Assembly: GCA_035772405.1 (NCBI GenBank)
Contig: JAYKKM010000415.1
Location: forward strand, 1,960,501-2,024,500
Origin: Chrysogorgia sp. JL179-B06
Lineage: Eukaryota; Cnidaria; Anthozoa; Scleralcyonacea; Chrysogorgiidae
DNA: 64,000 bases
Reading direction: 5' to 3'
The translations under genes were made by a program, and so were the position numbers. Below are positions 46,280-59,000 of the stretch, piece by piece (within the stretch, counting starts at the first letter, position 1; each line of letters opens with the position of its first letter). The notes under the pieces are model-generated. The model saw only the letters and a list, made by a program, of their open reading frames with translations. It was not told the DNA's origin and ran no database searches.

Positions 46280-46420
46280 CACAGCCCATGTCTACAACCT
46301 CTGCACTTGCATCTGCAGCAGCACTTGCACCTCCAATTGCAGCACCTGTACTTGTAGCTGCACCTGTACTTGCAACTGCATCTGTACTTGCTTGTAGCTG
46401 CACCTACACCTGTACTGACT
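46280..46420. repeat. Short tandem repeat, GCACCTGTACTTGTAGCT type
   Basis: Units of ACTTGCACCTCCAATTGCAG / CACCTGTACTTGTAGCTGCA repeat in six-base multiples, giving Cys/Thr- or Ala/Pro-rich translations. It adjoins the BEL gag remnant and may be its degenerate linker. Confidence 0.6.
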
Positions 46421-46900
46421 TTCAAATAGTGTTACTTCTCAATTATTTTCTCTTTGGAGATTTAGTAATGTCACTACAATTACAAAGTTTATCAAAGCAC
46501 CTAGGACGGGGACGTCGTTTAAACTAAAGAATCTTTATGCGAAAGAACGAATTTTTATTCCCAAGAGTAATCTCATAGCCGTTCTCGTTCTGTTTACAAC
46601 GCCACTGAGAACATTTTCCACGTCTTTAGGATGACGGTAACTCGCGGAGAGATGAGAGCTGTTCATTAAGACTAACTTAAACACAGACACTGCAATCGTT
46701 TTAGAAATATTGAAGCGTTTTGGAGATCATAAAACAAGCTTTGAGTGTCAAATACGCTAGTCAATCGACCGTGGTTTTATTCAAATGCTAAAATTTATAT
46801 TTCTTTCACTGCCGTTGCCGTCCTAGGTTGCCGTCGTAGATCTTAAGGTCCCTATTAACAACTAAAGATTACAAAAAATAGAAATAGCAGCAGAAAGTCT

Positions 46901-49566
46901 TTATAATTCATCATGTTTTCCCATCATTCTTTTGTCTTTATCAAGCTCATTCAAATAGTAATCAACTAGAAAATGAAAAAAAATTACAATGATTATATAT
47001 ACCATCAATGATTGATGATGACTTGTCTGGCATTCAACTATTCACACAGAATCAGAAATATCATGTTTTTATGGGTACTTCAATGAATACATACAGGATA
47101 AGTCCACTTTCATTTTCTTCTCAAACAGAACTAAAACTTCATCTAAGACCTCATTTATTTCCATTTGATTAACAACACCATCGCTGTTCAAATCCAGTTG
47201 AACAAACAATTCACGACCAATTTTCTCTGACCCACCTAAAGTCTATCGGAAAAGGAAATAGTAAAGTATTTGTAAATTACAGTGCATAAGATTTGCAGTG
47301 TCCCAATTAATCCAGTAACCTAAAGCAGTTATATATGTTTGATCCCTGTCCAGGACTCAAAATTCTGAAGATTTGAGCTTGATGATCAGCCATGTCATAT
47401 TGTCTAGTTTCCTTCACACATTGTTATTCTATATTTAGTTCTAGTCACCATGTATATATTTACCTCATATTCTTGTATCAAGGTGTTTAATGATAATTCC
47501 CCATCATCAATAAAAATTGCTTCCTGAATGGTTTCTCTGCAAAATATCCACAATTACTGCACAGTTTTAATATCAGTGATCATAATAATAATATGTTTTT
47601 ACACTACAGTATATACATATAGGTACATATATATATACACATACATATATACATACATATACAAATACACACATACATATGCATACACATATATATATAT
47701 ATATAACTGCTTTATATATATATATAACTGCTTTATAATATACAGTATATATATACTACAGGTAGATCTGAGATTGTACAGTACTGTATGTACCTCACTT
47801 CATTGGGTGAAAAGAAAGCATGTTCATATTCTTCTGTGTTGGCTGGGTCTCCATCAATATACATGACTAAACGTTTTAATTGCTCTACTGTTAAATTATA
47901 AATTGTTGCTGCAGTGATTTCACCATTTGTAAATGTATACAATGCCTTGTACATCTGTTAAAAACAGAAAAATAGGAGAATTTCGAAATGAAGCCTTTTA
48001 CCAATTTATGTTCACTCTTTGATGACAGCTGTACACCAACTTTTTAGATGTATTGTAATTGATTAGTCTTTACAACAAATGGCTTTTCATGGCTAGAAAA
48101 ATGAATGCTTAATACCTCTTCAGCAGTATTTATTCTCTCTTCCTCATTATCCATCACATCACCCTAGTACATATATTTTTGAAAGACAGATGTCAGTGGT
48201 GTTCACCATTGTGTTACATTTTTATTTATTTATTTTTTATCTTTATTTTTTCTTTTATATTTTATTTTTATATTGTTTTTTTTTAGCTGATGATATCTTA
48301 CCATAGTAAGTAAATTAAAAATAGAAGAACTATCAAATGATTCATTTTTCTTCATACCAGTAGCAATTTCAATTAGCAGGTCTCTAGAAAGCAGATATGA
48401 TATGATTAAAAAACAATTCATGCGTGGAATAATTATACTGTAGAATCATTGTAGAAAAAGCATGCCTCAGTTCAAAAGGGTCACTGTTTCCCAATGTTTG
48501 AGAGCCATGACCAGGATATGTCCAAACCATTTTAGCATTATCAAGTGGAAGTGGATCATATGTAGTCTTATCACATCCAGTTGGATTAAATATTTTCAGT
48601 CTTGAGAAAAGTACAGACACTGCCATGTTTTTGGAGCCATAGGAGCGAACTTGATGCCAATATCCTGTGTTATAGAAGGGAAGAGATATTGCATGATATT
48701 GAATGGTATACATGTATCAATGTTTCAAGAACTTACCATAAGGTAGAAATAAACAATCTCCTGGAGTAATATTGGCATAATGCCAAGGTACATGTCGAAA
48801 GTCAGAATACTTAACAAGATTAACATTATCTACATCCAACAAAGCAAAACCACCATAACCACTATCTCCCTCAGCTATAGGTATCTAGAAGACAAATAAA
48901 ATTATTTTGATGGAAAATGTGCTACTGTATGTGTGGTGGAGTAAAATCATAGATCCATACATCATTTTCATGTTGTGGATTTATTAATATCCAGTCTTTT
49001 GTTCCATTTAATAAACAATTGATAGCATTATCAGCATCACGATGTAGCAGACTAGATGTTCCACCACTGCTAAACCACAGATTAGCTTCGAGAATACGTT
49101 CAAGAAATGTACCACATGTTAAACATGACAGGATATGAACATCTTTAGCCATAGGGTCAGGAAGTTGAGAGACAACATAAGAATCTTTAGTTTTATAATT
49201 ATTTAAGTAACTTTTAATTGTATCCCGACCAAGACCTTTTTCTCCAATTGGTACTTTGTCTTTTTCACGTTTCGATTCCAATTTCACTGCAAGTTCTCCA
49301 AAATGTTGTCTTAGGTAATCATCGGTCCATAAATAAAAGGAAGGGAAGTTCTTGGCTGCACCACGAAACACAACTGGTGTCCTTGTTTTGACGTATTTCT
49401 CCCAGAAGATTTCTGGATTTGGTATTTCAATTAATTCTTCAATGTGGCCTTCCGATGAACGATGTGCACCTAATTCCATGCCATGACCCACAGGTAAACT
49501 ATCTGATTTTACGGGCAGAATACAAAAGGTACATAAAAATAACGCAAAATACAGCTCACTATCCAT
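46901..49566 (-). CDS. ER-lumenal JmjC-domain oxygenase with EF-hand and HDEL tail
   Basis: Nine exons on the minus strand: 49566-48961, 48884-48737, 48664-48466, 48383-48302, 48163-48116, 47954-47794, 47536-47464, 47242-47095, 46965-46901; 509 residues. Residues 1-20 form a signal peptide. The cupin/JmjC core carries the Fe(II) ligands H175-x-D177 (SSLLHRDADN) and H255 (GYWHQVRSYGS), with NGTKDWILINP between them. A canonical EF-hand loop lies at 456-467 (DLNSDGVVNQME), with weaker acidic loops before it (YIDGDPANTEE, FIDDGELS). The last four residues are HDEL, an ER-retrieval signal. The expected role is 2-oxoglutarate-dependent hydroxylation of a lumenal protein; the substrate is unknown. 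Exon 3 appears to end in a GC donor. Human JMJD8 is ER-lumenal but shorter and lacks EF-hands, so this is probably a distinct family. Confidence 0.85.
47595..47760. repeat. AT-rich microsatellite in intron 6 of the JmjC gene
   Basis: (TA)n and ACATATACAT-type repeats, with TATATATATATAACTGCTTT present twice. Non-coding. Confidence 0.8.
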
Positions 49567-50005
49567 TCCATGCAGACAAGATTGATGAGACGTCTTTTAT
49601 AAACATTTATAATTCTCAACAGGGGGGCATAATCATTCACGCTTTTAAAAAACTTCTTGCTTCATAACCTCTGACTGGGTGTTTTTCTTTGTAATCATGT
49701 CGAAATATTTAAAATTACATGGAATTTGCAATTGATATCGTACTAGAATTCGTTGAAAAAATGGGAAAATCCTTCGTAAGAAAATACCGCCATTTTGAAT
49801 TTCGAACTTGACTTGTCGCTTTCTAATCGGTTGGCAGTCGTTCATCTTCGTTTCTTTCTTCTGAGTTTTGATTGGCTCCGAAGGCATTCTATTGTTAGCT
49901 GAACTCAGATAAGACCCTGGGTACGAGTGTTTACGAAAATGAAAGAGAAAATGACGTCACACGCTAGCCATATAGCCTATATAGCACATATAGTAACCTT
50001 TTAAA
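49567..50005. promoter_or_regulatory. Divergent promoter between the JmjC gene and ABCF3
   Basis: The start codons of the two genes face away from each other 439 bp apart. The interval has a full CRE (TGACGTCA, 49952-49959), 47 bp before the ABCF3 ATG, and an inverted CCAAT box (ATTGG, 49871-49875). A CTCGTACCCAGGGTC-type motif (reverse complement at about 49911-49927) is also present and recurs near other repeats. Shared control is inferred from spacing alone. Confidence 0.55.
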
Positions 50006-53000
50006 ATGGCAACGTGTGCTGAAGTTATCAAAGATAAATTTCCTGTAATTGATGATGAAATGTTTACCTATGTTAATGGTGAGAATAATGGTTTTGGTAA
50101 TTACGAATTAGCTATGATTGAGACAAATTGAGTAGATCCTACCGTGTGCTTCAATTAGTTTATTTAAATATCTTTTTTAATAATACAAATTTTTCTTGTC
50201 AATATATATATAATTGCAACTGGGTTATGTATCAAATAAGTTTTATAATATAACAGTTTTTCTGTCACCATAGGGTAGAGATAGGGATAATATAACACTT
50301 TTATTGATACTATTAAAAATATATTTACATTAATTAAATTATATTTTAATTCTAATAAAAGGGGATTTGGACTTGTAGGAATTTTGGATTCTGAATGTGA
50401 AGATTTTGAGAGTGCGACAGATATTTACGACGCTGTTGGAGACTTACTTCTTGAGATTTCAGAAAGTAATCACAATGTGGTCAAAGATGTGTGTAAACAA
50501 CTGATTCAAATTCTAAAATTGTGAGTAAAATATCAATTTTATCCCAAATTTTTGTGATATTATAATAACAATATTGACATTATAATTATTGTCTTTGATT
50601 AATATTCAACACATGTTTAAACACGTAAACCTCTAACCTAGGACCATTACTTCCACTCCTCTAAATAAGAATTTCACAATAGCCTTTTGGACCTACTTGT
50701 AAGTTAACCACTTTCTATTTACAGAAAAAAAAGCAATGATTCTGGTCAACCAACCAAACTAAATGCCCCTGTTCAGCTAAAAGACATGCTCAATAATCTT
50801 GGTAAGAAATTCACATAGATTTATACAAAATCTGACATATATATACTGTATATGTTACATTTTTAAGAGGATAGTCACTTTAGAGGGGGACAAAACAAAT
50901 GATCGAGAAAAACAAGGGTACATCGATTGAGAAAAACCTCAGGATAACCATTACTTAATAAAATATTTTTTATTTCTTGGTAATTAGCAAACAGCTATAT
51001 AGTCAAACCTGTGTTATACTTACTATTATTAGACCAAAATGCTGAAGGAACGGCTAGCATTTGGACAATTGGAAACAAAAATGAATTACGTGAGGTAAAT
51101 TATGACAGTTTTGTTCATAATTATGCAGCTTGATCTTGATGATTGAAATTTTAAGTATATTAATGTACTGTACTTTATCTCAGTGTTGAATTTTGTTTAC
51201 TACAACTGCATGAAAAGATTTTTAATTAATGTTCCTTAGACTGTTGATTCAAAAAAGTTAGAAAAAGCTGAAGCAAAAATAAGAGCAAAACAGGATAAAA
51301 AATTACTGAAGGGAAAAATCGATGATTCACAAACAGAAAGGTATTACATTATACTGTACATACTGTAAAGATATAAATTGTTTTTAATCATTATTTTATA
51401 TATAAATGATTACCATTATACAGGAACTATTTTAGCAACATAAACATTATGTAAACAATTGTCCTAGGGCCAGTCATTCGAAGCACGGATAGCTTGTCTT
51501 TGGTGGATAAGTACTATATCTAGTAATTCATTTTCTATCCACTCAATATCTGAGAAAAGTAGCAGATAAATATGTACAGTAGTTGAAAACATAGATAGTG
51601 TTACAAATCACTTGCTATTTTTATCAGATGGCCCATTCAGTGGATAAAAAGTATATTCACTGGATAGGATATATATCCACTATGGAAAGCTTTCCAGGCT
51701 TTGAACAAAGTCTAACATCTGATGTGTGAAGATTTACTAATTACTCACATGCTCAAAGCTTAATTTGTACTCATCAGAGAAAATTGCATAATTATGTCAG
51801 TTTGATTATATATTTTTTATAAAAAAATATTTTTCCCTTCATTTGTCAATTATAAAGATATTTTCTTGAGAATAGTATGTTTGGCATCATATGGCTCAGA
51901 ATCAGAATAGTATGGCTCAGAATCAGAATAGTATGGCTCAGAATCAGAATAGTATGGCTCACCAATCATGATTTCCAAGCGTTTTTGGTGTCATTATAAT
52001 TCCCCTGATTTATATTAATATTTATATTAATATTTATATTAATATTAATATTTTTAGCTATGTTGATAATGCATCTGTTAGCCAGACAATAAACAAAAGA
52101 GATGCCTATCTTGATAGAGTCGGATTCTCACAAGACATTCATATTGCTAGTATTGATCTAGCTTTTGGAAATCGGTAAATATATAATTAGTTTGTTACAA
52201 TGGCGCGGCTTAAATTACTCAGTCCAGAATCCTACGATAATTATGGCCCTCCCGGCTAATAAGTTGAATAAAAATGAAAGAGAGCTACCTATGTAGTATG
52301 TATTGTACATCTTTCAAACAAAATTTTCAGTTGTGTCATCAAAGATTTTAGTTTTTTAATACTGGTAGCTGTTTGGTAATATTTTACATTAATTTGCATA
52401 ATTTAATATTATACAGTGTATATAATTAAAATTATTGGAATTTAATATTTGTAGTATTTTGTTAAAAGAGGCTGACTTGATGGTTGTCTTTGGCCATCGT
52501 TATGGTTTAATTGGTCGTAATGGAGTTGGTAAAACTACTTTACTGAGGTCTTTGTCAAAGTGAGTTAATGTATCAAAACTTCAGGTGTTAAAGAGATGTT
52601 TGAGAGGTGTAAGAATTAATATGTGATCGACAGGTCTTTGATAACTTTTAAAAATTGTGTTTATTGAGGTGAAAGATTCAGCAAATTAGATTAAAAAATA
52701 GGTTCAATGATGTAGTACAGGAGCACAGTAGGTTGCAAGAGGAGTGAGAGAGAGAAAGGTCTATAATATATACATGTACGTATGTGTCAACATTTTAAAA
52801 AATAAATTTAAATTTTAGACGAGAACTCAGCATACCTTCACATCTGACAATCTTACATGTTGAGCAGGAGGTGAGAGGATATAACACTATAATAATAATA
52901 TATAATAATACACTATAATAATAATATCAAGAACAATTAGAAGTGATAATTAATATAAAATAACATTGATTATGACAAATACTGACAGACATATGCTGAT

Positions 53001-55955
53001 ATTTCTAGGTTGCTGGAGATGAGACAATTTCATTAGATAGTGTATTAGAATGTGATGTCAGACGAACTCAATTATTAAAGAAAGAAAAAAGTATTACCAA
53101 ACTGCTTCAGTCATCCAGGTATTTAATTCTTTGATTTACAGTACGTTACTGGTTGTTATTATTTATTTGTAAATGCAGAGTATTTTAATTCTTTGATGAT
53201 TTCTGGGGTTTTTATTTATATGTTTTAGTCCATCACAAAACAATGAACAATATGAAAGTAATTTAGCAGAGGTAATGAATTGTTAGACTAAATATTGCAC
53301 TGCATAATGAGCCAACTCCATAAAAACAGACGCCTTGTTTCTATGAAGAAATGTTGTGCTTCTGTGGAAAGGTTTAATCTATTTTCTTGTAGATTAGTTT
53401 TTCCTCAGCAATTACCTTCTCTTTCATGGAGAAGCTATTTCCACAGAACATGTGTGTGAAAGATGTTTGTTATAACAATCCCACAAAACAATGTGTATTC
53501 TCATGACATATAAGGCGTGGCCATAATTATTGGTAGGTGTAATATTTTGTTCAGTTGATTAATTCAATTCAATTTGATTAGATATATGCAGAATTAGAAG
53601 AAATTGACTCAGACAAGGCACCAGCTAGGTAAATTTTTAATATTTCTAAAACAAGCTACATACTTAATAACAATTAACTACTGATATATCTAAAACTCTG
53701 TAAGGTTTTAGTGTATTGCTGAAATTGTGAGTAGGAGAATACAATGCAGATTAGATTGTACAGCACAACCAGGTGATAAATCAGACATAATTTGATGCTA
53801 CTCTGGCTTAAAAAGATTTATTACTTTAAAAGTTACTGTCCATGACCCAATGTTTCGACACTCCAATCTAGTTTCTTCACAAATGTTCTGCCGAGATTTT
53901 TGCCCTTTAATTCCCCTTAAATATGCCTGTATGGTGAAAAATCATATTCTTGATACAGCTGTACTGTACTGTACTCCAACCCATTTTTAATTTAAGGGCA
54001 TCAGTGATCCTGGCTGGCCTTGGTTTCTCTCCTCAAATGCAACGTCAGACAACAAGGTTTGCATAATAACTTCTCCATTGCAATCAGTTTGTCAATATCT
54101 TCATGGTTGACAACTGTTTTCTCCCCTTTTTTTACAGAGAGTTTTCTGGTGGTTGGCGGATGAGACTTGCTTTAGCAAGGGCACTGTTTTCAAAGTATAT
54201 ACAATAATTATTTGCTTTGATACAGTAGATTTTGTAGCTACATGTATGTACATGTAGTGCTTTTTGCTGTCATTTTATAATAATTCATTTTTTGTTGTTT
54301 TATAGACCGGACCTACTACTCCTTGATGGTAATTAGCATTTTAGTCATTTTAGTAAAAATATCACTCATAAATATCAACACACTGGTACAATGTCCGAAT
54401 TATCGCTTCAATGCCACCAAAAAACAAAAGAGTAGAGACGCTACAGTACATGACAGGTTCTAAGCAGTTATCAATTATGCTATGGTATTAAGTTGCGTTC
54501 TATCCACCTTTATTACGCTGTATGTTTTGAGAAGTTCTGCTACATTGTGAGAAATTCTGCTACATTGTGAGAAGTTCTGCTACATTGTGAGAAGTTCTGC
54601 TACATTGTGAGAAGTTCTGCTACATTGTGAGAAGTTCTGCTACATTGTGAGAAGTTCTGCTACATTGTGAGAAGTTCTGCTACATTGTGAGAAGTTCTGC
54701 TACATTGTGAGAAGTTCTGCTACATTGTGAGAAGTTCTGCTACATTGTGAGAAGTTCTGCTACATTGTGAGAAGTTCTGCTACATTGTGAGAAGTTCTGC
54801 TACATTGTGAGAAATTCTGCTACATTGTGAGAAGTTCTGCTACATTGTGAGAAGTTCTGCTACATTGTGAGAAGTTCTGCTACATTGTGAGAAGTTCTGC
54901 TACATTGTGAGAAGTTCTGCTACATTGTGAGAAGTTCTGCTACATTGTGAGAAATTCTGCTACATTGTGAGAAGTTCTGCTACATTATGAGAAGTTCTGC
55001 TACATTGTGAGAAGTTCTGCTACTGTACCTGCAGAGAAGTTACGCTAGTTTCAGAAAAGTTACGCTACGTTCATTTACGTTACATGCAGAAAAGTTACGC
55101 TACGTTCAGAAAAGTCACGCCACACATACAGTAGGAAAGTTACGCTACGTTTTGAAAAGTTCAAAACTGCTCCGCTACAATCTGAGAAGTTCCGCTTCAT
55201 TCTGAGAACTAACGTTATGATCTAAGAAGTTCTGCTACGTTTCCCAAGTAGCGCTATACGAACTGAAGAAGTTCTGCTACGTTTCCCAAGTAACGCTATA
55301 CGAACTAAAGAAGTTCTGCTGCAGTTTGAGCTGTTCCAAAGTTATGTTACGTTAATACCAGATGTTATCAGCTATGTTATGCTAACTCGAAAATGAACTT
55401 CGCAATTTTTGGAAAAACTGCTTCGCAGTTAACTCTGATGCCTAGATTAGGTGTCAATCAAATCCTCAGAAAATATCTCTGCCAATCAGATCTAAGGTTA
55501 AATTATTTGATTCTTGTCGACAACTCAGAAATTTTTTCGGAGGGTTTGAGCTTCACTATCATCATCCATGAATTGTATGTCGATCTACTCCAAGCTCTCC
55601 CACACATTCATGCTTCAGAGTGTAACACATTAAGTGTCACTAGTATTTTTCAATATCAGCGAGATTTTAACAACAAGTATTTAAGATGTTTGATAGCAAA
55701 TAATATATAATATTCTTAATGCACCTAGTAATGAAAAGTGCCCTTTTTGAACAAAGTATGTATATATATATATAGAGAGAGAGAGACAACTACTATAACA
55801 AAGTATATAATATATATATATATATATAATAATAATAATAGAGAGGGACAACTACTATAACTGGTCTTACTCTGATGAAGGGCTCCGCTCGAAACGTCAG
55901 TATCTCGTCACTAAATTCTTGGCAGTTTACCACCTTTTCACTTTACTATAACAAA

Positions 55956-56040
<85 letters not shown>

Positions 56041-59000
56041 TACTATATATTTCTGCCCCTGAAACCATGTGCCCCCCAACTTAAACTTAGTTCCTATTCC
56101 CCTGTTCCTGTATTTGCATTTGCTATAATCGTCCAACTTAAAGTGCCACTAAACTCAAAATTTTTATTGTCTGATTTTGAAGAGCTTTTAAAATGACAAA
56201 GTCACTTCTTTTGAAGATTTTTGTTTCTTCGAATATCAGTTTATTTGATATGAAAAATGTCCAGAATGTACATGTTGAAAAATGTGCATGTTTCTCCCAC
56301 AACACCAAACTTCTTGATTTTAAAGGATTTCGTTCGAGAATGAAAGAGATACACACATCTCTCCAATAAGTCGTTATGCATTTGTGACGTACATTCCGTA
56401 CATTTGCATATCAAACAAACTAATATATCTCAAAAAGAAAGCAAAGAAACGAAAATCTTCAAAAGCAATTACTTTATCATTTTAATACTTCTTCCGAATC
56501 AGACAATAAAATAAATTTGAGGTTAGGAGCACTTTAACATTTACAAATGATGTGATTTTACATAATATATGTAATGTAAAAGAGGGGTTATTATATAATT
56601 ATAGAACCGACAAATATGTTGGATCTCAATGCTATCATATGGTTAGAAAGTTATTTACAGGTATGATAAGATAATCGTTTTACAGTTCAATTTGTTTCTG
56701 AAAGCCAAAAAGCACGACATTTAAATTGGTCTCCATTTTAGATGTTTTTTGAAACTTTCCTTGTCCTTTTTTAACAGAAATGGCCATCCACTTTGCTTGT
56801 GGTTTCCCATGATAGAAATTTTCTTGATGCAGTATGTTCAGATATACTTCACATGCATTCATCAAAATTAGATAGTTACAAAGGGAATTATGAAGTAAGT
56901 ATATACATATTTGTCTAATCACCTAATGTAGTAATAATATAATAACTTATTGGATTCCTCTGAGCCCAATGTTACAAAATATTTAAGTCGAGAAGTGTTA
57001 CACCGTGATATACACCGTGATATACACCGTGATATACGGTAGATGTATCTTATATACAAATACAAATAATGGTAAATTTATAAATATCTAATACAATCGT
57101 GTAAAACGTTAAGGAACATCATGATGGTAAATTTGTTTTTTAGACATTCATTAAAACAAAGACAGAAAAATTAAAAAATCAACAACGCGAGTATGAGGCT
57201 CAAAAACAATACAGAGAACATTTACAGGTAAATATGAAATAGAAATTCATGTCATGTTTCAGAAAAACAAGCTATGGAAGTGAATTAATGACTTGAAATG
57301 CCTTATTTTTCAGGTGTTTATCAATAGGTTTCGCTACAATGCTAACAGAGCTGCTCTTGTTCAAAGTAAACTAAAACTTTTAGAAAAACTGTAAGTTGTC
57401 ATTTATGGATTTTAATGTACACGTCGCGTTTTTTGTGTTGAACACTTTTTGTATTTTTAGACCAGTACTTCATCCAGTGGAAAAAGAAGGAGAAGTCATT
57501 TTAAGGTTTCTAATGTTGAAAATAATTACGGTTATTTTTTCCTAGTTGCTGTGTAAAAATCAAGGATCTCACCTACAATTTAGAAGGGGTTAAATCCATT
57601 GAATATTATACTTTCTAGTTAGAATTGTCATGTACTTTTACAAGAAATTAGTGGTGGATTGTTTAGGTGTCAAGTTACAATTGTGTTAACATACAGAAAT
57701 TACAATTAACTCTTTTTTCTTATAGGTTTCCAGATTGTGAAGATCTATCTCCACCAATTCTTCAATTGGATGAGGTAATTTTTTTAAACAATACTGTACT
57801 GTATAAATGTGTTATGTTGTGTAGGGGTTAGCCTGCGCATAGTCACGGGAAGTAGGGGTTGGTGTACTACAGTAGGGGTTGGTGTACTACAGTAGGGTTC
57901 TTGTAGTACAGTAGGGGTTGGTGTAGTACAGTAGGGGTTGGTGTACTACAGTAGGGGTTGGTGTACTACACTAGGGGTTGGTGTAGTACAGTAGGGGTTG
58001 GTGTACTACAGTAGGGGTTGGTGTAGTACAGTAGGGGTTGGTGTACTACAGTAGGGGTTGGTGTACTACAGTAGGGGTTGGTGTACTACAGTAGGGGTTG
58101 GTGTACTACAGTAGGGTTGGTGTAGTACAGTAGGGGTTGGTGTAGTACAGTAGGGGTTGGTGTACTACAGTAGGGTTGGTGTGCTACAGTAGGGGTTGGT
58201 GTAGTACAGTAGGGGTTGGTGTAGTACAGTAGGGGTTGGTGTAGTACAGTAGGGGTTGGTGTAGTACAGTAGGGGTTGTGTAGTACAGTAGGGGTTGGTG
58301 TAGTACAGTAGGGTTGGTGTAGTACAGTAGGGTTGGTGTGCTACAGTAGGGGTTGGTGTGCTACAGTAGGGGTTGGTGTAGTACAGTAGGGGTTGGTGTC
58401 TAACGTTTTGAGTGGTGAACACATTGTGCGGCAGTGTAGAAGTACAAATCGAATACATTAAAAGGATTTATTCCTCATCGCGATGGTCCCGAGGATTTAA
58501 AGTTAAATTACGCATCCTTTTAGAGCCGTACATTAATTCACTTCATCACTTGGCAGAACTTGTGCTTACCAGCTCAATAATTTCTCATATGATGGCGCGA
58601 ACATTACTGATAAGTGGTGTAAAAATGCATGGGCAACCTGGCTGTCAAAAAAGGGCCTTGAAAATACTGAATTAAACAAAACTAATTCCATTGAAAACTT
58701 CTTTTTTTTCAAAACTAATTCTTGCTTCATGACTTTCTATGTGTCAGGTAGCCTTATGTTCAAAATATCAGTCACTGATTTTGACCTTTAGATATTTACA
58801 GACTTCACACTTCAAGATGTTTGGGTCAAAAGAACGGTTATCTATTCTTAGAGGGGTCTTACTAAAAAAATATTTTAGGGTATCTACATTGCCATTTTGA
58901 GCATTCTCGTGATTAATATTCGTGTGACTGTCTCGTACCCAGGGTCTTAGGGGGAGTAGCGGAGGTAAGATCCTGGGTACGAGGTTGAATGTCGCGTATT

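Noticed and set aside
47528..47866. Tyr/Ile-rich plus-strand frame
   Set aside because: Product of a (TA)n microsatellite on the strand opposite the JmjC gene.
55393..55710. 105-codon frame in ABCF3 intron 14
   Set aside because: No conserved motif, adjacent to a minisatellite, and exon 14 to exon 15 joins correctly through the Walker B motif without it.
58165..58458. Repetitive Thr/Pro/Tyr-rich frame on the minus strand
   Set aside because: Pure translation of the 20-bp repeat in ABCF3 intron 20.
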